Both the position numbers and the translations under genes were made by a program. A DNA stretch of 7,481 bases from an uncultured Armatimonadota bacterium (lineage in GTDB: Bacteria; Armatimonadota; Fimbriimonadia; Fimbriimonadales; Fimbriimonadaceae): the NCBI GenBank assembly GCA_946478935.1, contig CAMLEL010000114.1, positions 1 through 7,481 of the forward strand, given 5' to 3'. Under the pieces are notes generated by a model. It was not told the origin of the DNA and made no database searches. It saw only the letters and a list, made by a program, of their open reading frames with translations. Shown piece by piece: positions 1 to 5,548 of this stretch. Numbering within the stretch: position 1 is the first letter of the stretch; each line of letters begins with the position of its first letter.

Positions 1-1
1 T

Positions 2-1048
2 GCACCCGCCGCGCCCGCGCCGATCGCGCCGGTGCCGGCACCGCCGCCGGCGGCAGAGCCGACACCAGAGCCGCCGCCGGCGCCCGTCCCCGAAGCCACG
101 CCGGTGCCGCACTGGACCCAGGCGCCGGCCCTGGCGCCAATTCCAGGTGCGCCAGGACAGCCCGCCTTAGCGGATCCATCGGTGCAGGATCGTGCCATTG
201 CCCGCGCTCCGGGCCGCCCGCCGCTTGCGATTCCAGGACGCCCATCTCTTGCACCCGCACCGCCTGTCCGAGACAGTGCGATCGCGCGTGTGCCAGGCAC
301 TCCAGGGCGCCCATCACTTGCGCCCGCACCGCCTGTCCGAGACAGTGCGATCGCGCATGTGCCAGGCACTCCTGGGCGCCCATCTCTTGCACCCACACCG
401 CCTGTCCGAGACAGTGCGATCTCGCGTGTGCCAGGTCTACCCGCTCTTGCTGTACCTTCGATGCCGGGGATACCAGGACGACCCTCACTGGGCGCGTCAC
501 GACAGTTGGCCCCTGCTCAAGGCAGGCCAGCGCCCCTTACGACTGATCCGGTGACGACCGTGAAAGTTGCTGGAACACCCGCCCGGGTGACGGTCAGCGG
601 CAATCCAGTGGTTCGTCTCAGCACTCAGACGATCTCCGCTACTGGCCAAAGCTTGACTGTCAAGTCGCCGGCAAAGGTCAGTACGACGGCTCAAGGATCG
701 CCAACTTCACTCGGTACGGCGAAGGTTTCAACTACTGGCCAAGGCGCCAGCAAGAAGCTGCAAGTCATCTATGTCGGTGACAACCAGTTGAAAATCATCG
801 ATACCAACGGCCAAACGAAGGTGTACGAGTTGAAACCTGGGTCCGTTTACGAACTTCAAGGTGGCGAACTGCGTGAGATCAAGTCGTCGTCAAGTAAAGG
901 CCGAACCGAGACGATTCTGAACGTTTATCGGTCCACGGATGGTAAGAATTTATCGTTCAAGCCTGCAGTTTCCAAGGGGATGATCTACCGATTCTTCTTG
1001 GACAAGGATGGCAAGTTCAAGTTCTTGCCCAAGAAAGACAACCAGTAA
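2..1048 (+). CDS. Proline/alanine-rich repeat protein, 5'-partial
   Basis: The frame is open from the first bases of the window, so the true start lies upstream; the GTG at 32 is only the first start-like codon. I do not recognise the family. The visible protein has three parts. First is an Ala/Pro/Glu-rich stretch (positions 2-180) that is surely disordered. Then comes a Pro-Gly-rich block (about 180-540) built on a 23-residue repeat containing PPVRDSAIARVPGTPGRPSL. Last is a Ser/Thr/Val-rich linker with two AKVSTTxQG copies, followed by a C-terminal region of about 95 residues (from about 750). That region is rich in alternating hydrophobic and charged residues (LQVIYVGDNQLKIID, TKVYELKPGSVYEL), which suggests a small beta-rich domain ending in a Lys-rich tail (FLPKKDNQ). 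A cell-surface or envelope-spanning role would fit such a linker, but no signal peptide is in view. It ends in TAA one base before the stop of the convergent phosphoesterase gene. Confidence 0.8.
   Translation, partial: APAAPAPIAPVPAPPPAAEPTPEPPPAPVPEATPVPHWTQAPALAPIPGAPGQPALADPSVQDRAIARAPGRPPLAIPGRPSLAPAPPVRDSAIARVPGTPGRPSLAPAPPVRDSAIAHVPGTPGRPSLAPTPPVRDSAISRVPGLPALAVPSMPGIPGRPSLGASRQLAPAQGRPAPLTTDPVTTVKVAGTPARVTVSGNPVVRLSTQTISATGQSLTVKSPAKVSTTAQGSPTSLGTAKVSTTGQGASKKLQVIYVGDNQLKIIDTNGQTKVYELKPGSVYELQGGELREIKSSSSKGRTETILNVYRSTDGKNLSFKPAVSKGMIYRFFLDKDGKFKFLPKKDNQ
239..435 (+). repeat. 69-bp tandem repeat, about 2.9 copies, in coding sequence
   Basis: Copies begin at 239, 308 and 377, each with CGCCCATC. 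The core CGCCTGTCCGAGACAGTGCG recurs at 261, 330 and 399, exactly 69 bp apart. Copies 1 and 2 differ at only about 4 of 69 bases. Copy 3 matches until about 435, then diverges. The unit is 23 codons, so copy number can change without breaking the frame. A more degraded unit (VQDRAIARAPGRPPLAIPGR) lies just upstream at about 183-240, showing older rounds of duplication. Near identity at DNA level, including silent positions, points to recent slippage or recombination. Confidence 0.93.
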
Positions 1049-1049
1049 C

Positions 1050-1784
1050 CTAGCCGGAAAAGGGAACAAGCCCGCCGGTCAAGGTTCCCTTTTCTGGATT
1101 CCAGACATAGTCTCCGTAGAAGCGGCCGTGCGATCCGCCTTGGCAAATCCACGCATTGGCAACCCGCTGTGGCTGCTCAAGCACCGAGTGGCTGTGACCA
1201 CCAAAGATAAGATCGATGCTATCGGAAGCTTCCGCCAGTGCGACGTCGTTGCGCAGGCCGATGTGAGTGAGGGCGATGACACGATCGCAGACCTTCCTTA
1301 GTTCACCGGCCAGTTCTAAAGCCGTGTCTATCGGCTGGGTCCAGAGGTACTGACTAAGCGCTTTGGAGGCCATGCGCTCCGTGACCATCGGAACCATCAC
1401 TCCCAGGACTCCCACCTTCAATCCCTGGATATCCAATTGGATTGAATCTGCTAGCGGCCGGTTTCCCTGGCGGTCGAACAGGTTTGCGCATAGGAGCGGG
1501 TGCACATGTCCAGCAAGCTTGGCATCGAATGCCGCCTTAACCAGTTGCGATTCACGATTGCCAGGGACGCTTGCCGAACAGTCGAGCTTGGCCAAGTACG
1601 CCCATCCGGGATCAGGCTTGGTCGGAATCCCCAGGTTGCCGGTTTTGATTAGATCGCCAGAATCGAAATATAGGTCTCGCTCCTTCCTGATTTTGGTTAG
1701 GGCTTCAAATCGCTCCTGGTTCAACGACCCGTGAAAGTCGTTGGTGTGAAGGATGCGGATTTCCGACGGCATTGCATTCAGCAT
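1050..1784 (-). CDS. UshA-like metallophosphoesterase (5'-nucleotidase N-domain family)
   Basis: A single calcineurin-like phosphoesterase domain fills the 244 residues. The bimetal-site motifs appear in order: HTNDFHG (Asp16, His18), DSGDL (Asp44), PGNRE (Asn76), ALTHIG (His174) and GGHSHS (His197, His199). The HTNDFHG opening and the GGSHGRFYG strand are typical of the 5'-nucleotidase/2',3'-cyclic phosphodiesterase (UshA/YfkN) group, so a nucleotide or related phosphoester is the likely substrate. The C-terminal substrate-binding domain of full 5'-nucleotidases (about 500 residues in all) is missing, and there is no signal peptide, so it should act in the cytoplasm. Oddly, the usual GNHE reads GNRE. 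The start is uncertain: Met1 (1784) and Met5 (1772) are both possible and neither has a clear Shine-Dalgarno sequence; Met5 gives a more typical N-terminus. It is divergent from the YHS gene and convergent with the Pro-rich gene. Confidence 0.88.
   Translation of the reverse strand: MLNAMPSEIRILHTNDFHGSLNQERFEALTKIRKERDLYFDSGDLIKTGNLGIPTKPDPGWAYLAKLDCSASVPGNRESQLVKAAFDAKLAGHVHPLLCANLFDRQGNRPLADSIQLDIQGLKVGVLGVMVPMVTERMASKALSQYLWTQPIDTALELAGELRKVCDRVIALTHIGLRNDVALAEASDSIDLIFGGHSHSVLEQPQRVANAWICQGGSHGRFYGDYVWNPEKGTLTGGLVPFSG
1058..1093. terminator. Bidirectional terminator inside the end of a gene
   Basis: AAAAGGGAAC (1058-1067) and GTTCCCTTTT (1084-1093) form a perfect 10-bp inverted repeat around a 16-nt loop. 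Because the arms carry A4 and T4, the transcript ends in a U-tract in either direction. It sits 10 bp after the stop of the plus-strand gene. It also lies wholly within the last codons of the minus-strand phosphoesterase (KGTLTGGLVPF). The stem is only moderately GC-rich and the T-runs are short, so efficiency is uncertain, but the position between convergent genes is what a shared terminator needs. Confidence 0.65.
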
Positions 1785-1861
1785 AGCTTGCAGTGGAACT
1801 TATCTCGTTTCCATACGTTTCTAGGTATGTTGTTTTAAGGCCCGTCCTCTTTGCGGCAACT

Positions 1862-1866
1862 AGGAG
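1862..1866 (+). promoter_or_regulatory. Ribosome binding site of the YHS gene
   Basis: AGGAG lies 12 nt before the ATG at 1879, somewhat far but the only good match. It supports this start. The 94-bp gap to the divergent phosphoesterase (1785-1878) must hold promoters for both genes, but I see no convincing -35/-10 pair there. Confidence 0.6.
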
Positions 1867-1878
1867 ATTTATCTGACA

Positions 1879-2163
1879 ATGAACAAACTTGCAATCATGA
1901 TCACACTTGGAGCGCTTTCCGTGGGCGCATTTGCTCAGGCAAAGCAAAAGCCGGCACCGACCGAAGTGCCCTGCATCGTAATGACTTCGCATAAAGTCAA
2001 GATCGCCGACGCAACGAAGTCGAAGATGTATTCCGACTACAAAGGTCGTCGCTACTTCTTCTGCTGCGCTGGTTGCCCGGGCGCCTTCAAAGCTAATCCG
2101 GCCAAGTTCGCAAAGAAAGACGTCAAGAAGCAAATGAGCATCCCGACGCCCAAGGCCAAGTAA
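1879..2163 (+). CDS. Exported YHS-domain protein, probable metal binding
   Basis: This 94-residue protein begins with a signal peptide: MNK, a hydrophobic core LAIMITLGALSVGAF, then a probable cleavage site AFA|Q after residue 19 (or AQA after 21). The mature part is one YHS domain at about residues 30-80, shown by PCIVMTSHKV, MYSDYKGRRYFFCCAGC and FKANPAKF. Cys32, Cys62, Cys63 and Cys66 match the Cys pattern of the family. YHS domains occur in copper-handling and other heavy-metal proteins, so binding a soft metal outside the cytoplasmic membrane is the best guess; the metal is not known. The short Lys-rich tail (MSIPTPKAK) has no recognisable motif. No metal transporter or sensor is next to it. 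It is a single-gene unit, with AGGAG upstream and a strong terminator directly after. Confidence 0.87.
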   Translation: MNKLAIMITLGALSVGAFAQAKQKPAPTEVPCIVMTSHKVKIADATKSKMYSDYKGRRYFFCCAGCPGAFKANPAKFAKKDVKKQMSIPTPKAK

Positions 2164-2179
2164 TCCATTCCAGATCGTG

Positions 2180-2208
2180 GCCCGGCGACAGTTGTCGCCG
2201 GGCTTTTT
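2180..2208 (+). terminator. Rho-independent terminator after the YHS gene
   Basis: GCCCGGCGAC (2180-2189) pairs perfectly with GTCGCCGGGC (2194-2203) across the 4-nt loop AGTT, followed directly by TTTTT and then GTTT. A 10-bp GC-rich stem with a T-run is a textbook intrinsic terminator, 17 nt after the YHS stop. Confidence 0.93.
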
Positions 2209-2216
2209 GTTTGATC

Positions 2217-2222
2217 TATAGT
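2217..2222 (+). promoter_or_regulatory. Possible -10 element for leaderless xylB
   Basis: TATAGT sits 8 nt before the ATG at 2231, so transcription would begin at or next to the start codon. No Shine-Dalgarno sequence is present, which fits a leaderless mRNA. The -35 is poor: TTGTCG at 2192-2197 is 19 bp away and lies inside the terminator stem. Confidence 0.4.
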
Positions 2223-2230
2223 CCAAGTTG

Positions 2231-3670
2231 ATGGCCAATCTGCTTGGAATCGACATTGGCACTTCGGGTTGCCGTGTCTTGGTGATCGATGAGCGGGGGT
2301 CGATCAAAAAGAGCGCTACGGCCGAGTATCCCCTCTCGATCCCAAAGCCCAACTGGTCGGAGCAAAATCCGGAAGATTGGTGGGCCGGAGTGTTGGAGTG
2401 CTTTGACAAGATCGGCAACGTAGCGGTCGATGCGATCGGGCTGTCCGGTCAAATGCACGGGTCCGTTTTTCTCGACTCAAAGAATGAAGTTATTCGTCCA
2501 GCAATCCTCTGGAACGATCAACGCACGCTCGCCGAATGTCGCCAAATCGATCGCATCGTCGGTGAGCGGCGGGTGCGCGAAATCACTTCAAACCCGCCGC
2601 TCACCGGTTTTCAGCTACCAAAGGTGCTTTGGCTACGCAATGAAGAGCCGTTAAACTTTGAGCGTGTCTCGAAGGTGCTGCTGCCCAAAGACTACATTCG
2701 CTTCCGCCTGACCGGCGAATTCTACACAGAGGTCAGCGATGCCAGCGGAACCGGGATCTTCGATGTGCCGAACCGGCGTTGGTCTAACGAAATGCTCGAT
2801 CGCCTCCAGTTGCCTGAAGACTTCTTTCCCGAAGTTGGGGAATCGTTCGTCGCCACCACCAGAACTCAGGCTGGCCTCCCGCTTCCGGCGGGGATTCCAG
2901 TCGTTGGCGGTGGCGGTGATCAAGCGGCCGGCGCAGTGGGTACCGGAGCGGTGGAGCCAGGGATTGTCAGCATCAGCCTGGGCACAAGCGGAGTTGTCTT
3001 TACTTCCCTGGCCACACCCGATTTCGACCCGAAAGGCTCCGTTCACACCTTTTGTCACGCGAACGGCGCGTGGCACGCCATGGGAGTCATGCTCGCGTGC
3101 GGCGGCGCAATTCGGTGGGTGCGGGACCAGTTCGGACGGGGTAAGTCTTACGATGAACTCGCAAAGCTGGCGGCCCAAGCTGCCCCAGGGAGTTCAGGGT
3201 TATCATTTCTTCCTTATTTGACCGGCGAACGCAGCCCCCACAATGATCCGCAAGCTTCGGCCGTTTGGGCTGGCGCCAGGCCTGAGCACGGTCCCGCCGA
3301 GTTTGTTAGAAGCGTTTTCGAAGGTGCAACCTTCGGCCTCCTGGACTGTTTTGACGCACTCCATTCGCTGGGTGCGGGAAAGGGCGAAGTACGGGTGACC
3401 GGCGGAGGCGCTTCAAATCCATTCTGGGTTCAGATGATTTCGGATGTCTTCGAGTGCCCTTGCACAACGCTCGAAAGTGATGAGGGTCCAGCCTTCGGCG
3501 CCGCCATTTTGGCCGGTGTTGGGGTCGGCGTTTTTACGGACGTCGAATCGGCTTCCCGAGCCACTGTCCGGAAAGAGAGAACCTACACGCATTCGGGTTC
3601 CAACTACGCTCGATCCTATCAAAAATACCGGGAGCTATATTCGTGCGTTAAACCGTGGAATCTGAGCTAG
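2231..3670 (+). CDS. xylB: Xylulokinase (FGGY carbohydrate kinase)
   Basis: This enzyme phosphorylates D-xylulose with ATP to xylulose 5-phosphate, feeding the pentose phosphate pathway. The protein is 479 residues from this ATG, close to the roughly 484 of E. coli XylB. FGGY marks appear in order (numbered from this ATG): the N-lobe phosphate loop GIDIGTSGCRVLV (about 6-18); GLSGQMHG (70-77), the xylulokinase signature; AILWNDQR (91-98); SDASGT (169-174); GGGGDQAAGAVG with likely catalytic base Asp230; SLGTSGVVF; LPYLTGERSPHNDP (327-340); and C-lobe VTGGGASNPFW and EGPAFGAAILAG. E. coli-type enzymes usually have DGR where this has DQR. A TTG at 2228 is an alternative start, but the ATG gives the normal MANLLGIDIG opening. 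No xylose isomerase or sugar transporter is adjacent, so the assignment rests on sequence motifs. It appears to be a single-gene unit. Confidence 0.92.
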   Translation: MANLLGIDIGTSGCRVLVIDERGSIKKSATAEYPLSIPKPNWSEQNPEDWWAGVLECFDKIGNVAVDAIGLSGQMHGSVFLDSKNEVIRPAILWNDQRTLAECRQIDRIVGERRVREITSNPPLTGFQLPKVLWLRNEEPLNFERVSKVLLPKDYIRFRLTGEFYTEVSDASGTGIFDVPNRRWSNEMLDRLQLPEDFFPEVGESFVATTRTQAGLPLPAGIPVVGGGGDQAAGAVGTGAVEPGIVSISLGTSGVVFTSLATPDFDPKGSVHTFCHANGAWHAMGVMLACGGAIRWVRDQFGRGKSYDELAKLAAQAAPGSSGLSFLPYLTGERSPHNDPQASAVWAGARPEHGPAEFVRSVFEGATFGLLDCFDALHSLGAGKGEVRVTGGGASNPFWVQMISDVFECPCTTLESDEGPAFGAAILAGVGVGVFTDVESASRATVRKERTYTHSGSNYARSYQKYRELYSCVKPWNLS

Positions 3671-3774
3671 AATAGCGAGAATCTCAAAAAATCCCTGAAT
3701 CGTTTGACCCGCGCCGAACGTATTGGCCGTGGGCAGAATCAGGTAGGATTAACCCCATCTTATTGGAGCCCCAC

Positions 3775-3780
3775 AAAGAG
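3775..3780 (+). promoter_or_regulatory. Likely ribosome binding site deciding the S1 start
   Basis: AAAGAG, a partial match to AAGGAG, is 8 nt before ATG 3789. It is only 2 nt before the in-frame TTG 3783, which makes the TTG an unlikely start. Another ATG follows at 3792. The 118-bp gap after xylB (3671-3788) shows no convincing terminator hairpin. TAGGAT at 3744-3749 with TTGGCC at 3723-3728 is a weak, badly spaced promoter candidate. Confidence 0.45.
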
Positions 3781-3788
3781 CATTGCAG

Positions 3789-4643
3789 ATGATGATCGAC
3801 GAGAACCAGACGCCAGTGGGCGAGCAAGAAGCCCAGGAGAAGCCGGAAACGGTTGCTCCGGCGTCCGACGCCGCCCCCATGGAAATTCCATCCGACGAAA
3901 CGACGACCGCAGAACCAACTGCTGCCCAGCCTGAGACGACTGCCGAAACAGCCGTCGCCACGGCCGAACCAGTAGCCGAAGCTGTCCCTGAACCCGAGCC
4001 TCCCGCTCCTGTTGCCGAAGCCCCTAAAGTGGCTGCACCCGAACCCGGTGCACCGGCAAAGTCAGACGAGGATCTCTTCGAGTCCTATATGAGCGCACTC
4101 GAAGGCGGGGAAGGGTTTGAAACCGACGGATCGTTCAAGAAGCTTTCCAAGGGAGATCGCGTTGAAGCGACCATCATCCAAGTTGACCGCGATAGGGTCT
4201 TCGTTGACTTGGGCACCAAGTCAGAGGGAATTGTTCCGCTCGATGAGCTGACAAGCGAAAGCATTGAATCGGCTCACGATCACTTCAGCGTTGGCGACAA
4301 GATCAACGTCGTCGTCATCCGGCCGGAGGGCGGCGAAGGAAACGCCATTGTTTCCAAGAAGCGAGCGGATTTCGAAGAGACCTGGGACAAGATCGAGCAG
4401 GCCTTCAAGAGCCAGGAGATGATCACGGCCCAAGTGGTTGACCGAGTCAAGGGTGGCTTGGTGGTCGACGTAGGTGTTCGCGGATTCGTTCCGGCAACCC
4501 ATGTTGGCAGCGGCAAGCTACGAAACATCGAGAAGTACGTTGGGCAGCCTCTTCAGTTGAAAGTGATCGAGATCGATCGCGAGCGCAAGAAAGTCGTTCT
4601 CTCCAACCGAGAAGCGGAAGAGCAGCGTCGCGCCCGAGCATAA
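3789..4643 (+). CDS. rpsA: Ribosomal protein S1, N-terminal part up to in-frame stop
   Basis: S1 binds mRNA and helps the 30S subunit load structured or weakly led transcripts. This segment (284 residues) starts with a disordered tail of about 90 residues rich in Ala, Pro, Glu and Thr. Then comes DEDLFESYMSALEGG, a typical lead-in to bacterial S1. Domain 1 runs from about KGDRVEATIIQVDRDRVFVD to IVSKKRADF, and domain 2 from about QEMITAQVVDRVKGGLVVDV to KKVVLSNREAEEQ. In E. coli S1 the first two domains anchor the protein to the ribosome, and the later ones bind RNA. The frame then hits TAA at 4641-4643, exactly in the helix between domains 2 and 3, where other S1 proteins read on. The downstream segment continues in the same frame. 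The product as written would be a two-domain fragment. Start chosen by the AAAGAG upstream. Confidence 0.85.
   Translation: MMIDENQTPVGEQEAQEKPETVAPASDAAPMEIPSDETTTAEPTAAQPETTAETAVATAEPVAEAVPEPEPPAPVAEAPKVAAPEPGAPAKSDEDLFESYMSALEGGEGFETDGSFKKLSKGDRVEATIIQVDRDRVFVDLGTKSEGIVPLDELTSESIESAHDHFSVGDKINVVVIRPEGGEGNAIVSKKRADFEETWDKIEQAFKSQEMITAQVVDRVKGGLVVDVGVRGFVPATHVGSGKLRNIEKYVGQPLQLKVIEIDRERKKVVLSNREAEEQRRARA
4641..4643 (+). other. In-frame TAA interrupting rpsA
   Basis: Codons read GCC CGA GCA TAA GAA GAC ATT, with S1 homology on both sides in one frame, so a single base substitution (for example from AAA, GAA or CAA) explains it. No frameshift is needed. TAA is a normal stop elsewhere in the window (1046-1048, 2161-2163), so a genome-wide recoding of TAA is excluded. 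Confidence 0.9.
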
Positions 4644-4691
4644 GAAGACATTTTCACGCAGGTTAACCCCGGTGACCGACTCGAAGGCACC

Positions 4692-5480
4692 GTGCGGCGC
4701 TTGACCGACTATGGCGCATTCATTGATCTGGGCGGAGTCGACGGACTTCTCCACATCTCGGAAATGAGTTGGATGAGGATCAATCATCCCAAAGAGATGT
4801 TCAAAGAGGGTCAGAAGATCGAGGTCATGGTGCTTCGGTTGGACCAGGGCGCTGGCAAGATTTCTCTCGGCCATCGTCAAGTTTTGCCCGACCCGTGGAA
4901 CCTGATCAAGCAAAACTACACGATGAACCAAAAATTGACCGTGACGATCGGTCGTTTGGTTCAGAGCGGCGCATTCGTCAAGCTTCCGGAAGGAGCTGAG
5001 GCGTTCCTGCCGGTGAGCGAGATGTCTTATCGGCGTCTGAAGCGACCACAGGAGGCTGTGGAAGAAGGTCAAGAAGTCGAAGTCCAGATTATCGACTTGC
5101 GTGCCGATGAGCGCCGTATGGTCCTCAGTATGCGCGCCACCGGAAACCTCAAGGAAGACCGGTCGTTGCCATCCTATGATTCCGGAATGGAGTATGGCGG
5201 AGGCGGTGGCGACGACTTCCGCGGTGGCGACAAGCGCGGAAAGCCCGGTGGAAAGAAGGGCAAGAAGGGCGGACGTGGCGGTCGAGACGAGTACGACGAC
5301 TTCGAAGAAGTGGCCGGTCGACGCGGGTTCGCCACGGGTGGCGCAACGATCGGAGAGCGGCTTGGCATGCTCAAAGGGTTCTTGGGTCGCGACGAGGACG
5401 AGGATATCGAGGAAACCACCGATTCCGAGGGCCAAGAAGCAACAACCGAAGAAGAGACCAAGGAAGAGACGAAGGAGTAG
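4692..5480 (+). CDS. rpsA: Ribosomal protein S1, C-terminal part after in-frame stop
   Basis: This is the continuation of the S1 frame. Domain 3 really begins at 4671 (GDRLEGTV), before the first start-like codon, GTG 4692. That GTG has no Shine-Dalgarno sequence and would cut off the first beta strand, so independent translation is doubtful. Domain 3 carries LTDYGAFIDLGGVDGLLHIS and SEMSW, and ends near GKISLGHRQ. Domain 4 covers about residues 79-147 (LTVTIGRLVQSGAFVKLP, AFLPVSEMSY, RRMVLSMRA). After it comes an unusual Gly/Lys/Arg-rich segment (about 169-198, with RGGDKRGKPGGKKGKKGGRG), then a helical piece (GERLGMLKGFLGR) and a very acidic end (EEETKEETKE). The whole gene, if read through, would give about 563 residues with four S1 domains. 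TAG stop at 5478-5480, then a long hairpin. Confidence 0.8.
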   Translation: MRRLTDYGAFIDLGGVDGLLHISEMSWMRINHPKEMFKEGQKIEVMVLRLDQGAGKISLGHRQVLPDPWNLIKQNYTMNQKLTVTIGRLVQSGAFVKLPEGAEAFLPVSEMSYRRLKRPQEAVEEGQEVEVQIIDLRADERRMVLSMRATGNLKEDRSLPSYDSGMEYGGGGGDDFRGGDKRGKPGGKKGKKGGRGGRDEYDDFEEVAGRRGFATGGATIGERLGMLKGFLGRDEDEDIEETTDSEGQEATTEEETKEETKE

Positions 5481-5500
5481 CCTCCCAAAGGTGACTTCCC

Positions 5501-5540
5501 AAATTGCCGGTCGGCTGTTCAGCCACCGGCAATTTGCTTT
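5501..5540 (+). terminator. Long hairpin after rpsA, probable terminator
   Basis: AAATTGCCGGT (5501-5511) pairs perfectly with ACCGGCAATTT (5525-5535). Inside it, GGCT (5513-5516) pairs with AGCC (5521-5524) around the loop GTTC, leaving C5512 as a bulge. The tail is TTTGCTTT rather than an unbroken T-run. It lies 20 nt after the rpsA stop. A regulatory hairpin ahead of coaE is possible but less likely, as it ends only 13 nt before that ATG. Confidence 0.65.
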
Positions 5541-5543
5541 AAT
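5535..5543 (+). promoter_or_regulatory. Possible extended -10 for leaderless coaE
   Basis: TGC-TTTAAT is an extended -10 pattern ending 5 nt before the ATG at 5549, and no Shine-Dalgarno sequence is present. Transcription starting about 6-7 nt downstream would give a leaderless mRNA. There is no recognisable -35; that region is the terminator stem of rpsA. Confidence 0.4.
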
Positions 5544-5548
5544 GAGCC

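Noticed and set aside
192..554. 120-codon plus-strand frame overlapping the Pro-rich gene
   Set aside because: It exists because the 69-bp repeat is a multiple of three, keeping every frame periodic. The frame at 2-1048 is longer, reaches both ends and has sensible composition.
1812..1829. CATAC / GTATG inverted repeat between the divergent genes, possible operator
   Set aside because: Only 5 bp per arm with an 8-bp spacer, and no nearby regulator gene or clear promoter; too weak to call.
2651..3178. Antisense frame within xylB
   Set aside because: Lies wholly under conserved xylulokinase motifs and has no independent support.
3671..3700. GAGA-AT-CTC with A-rich tail after xylB as a terminator
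   Set aside because: The stem is about 3 bp and is followed by A's rather than T's; not an intrinsic terminator on the plus strand.
4641..4643. Alternative genetic code reading TAA as sense
   Set aside because: TAA ends the Pro-rich gene (1046-1048) and the YHS gene (2161-2163) just where expected, so it is a working stop in this genome.
4518..5435. 305-codon antisense frame across rpsA
   Set aside because: A shadow of the high-GC S1 coding strand; the plus strand has clear S1 domains, while this one has no recognisable motif or ribosome binding site.
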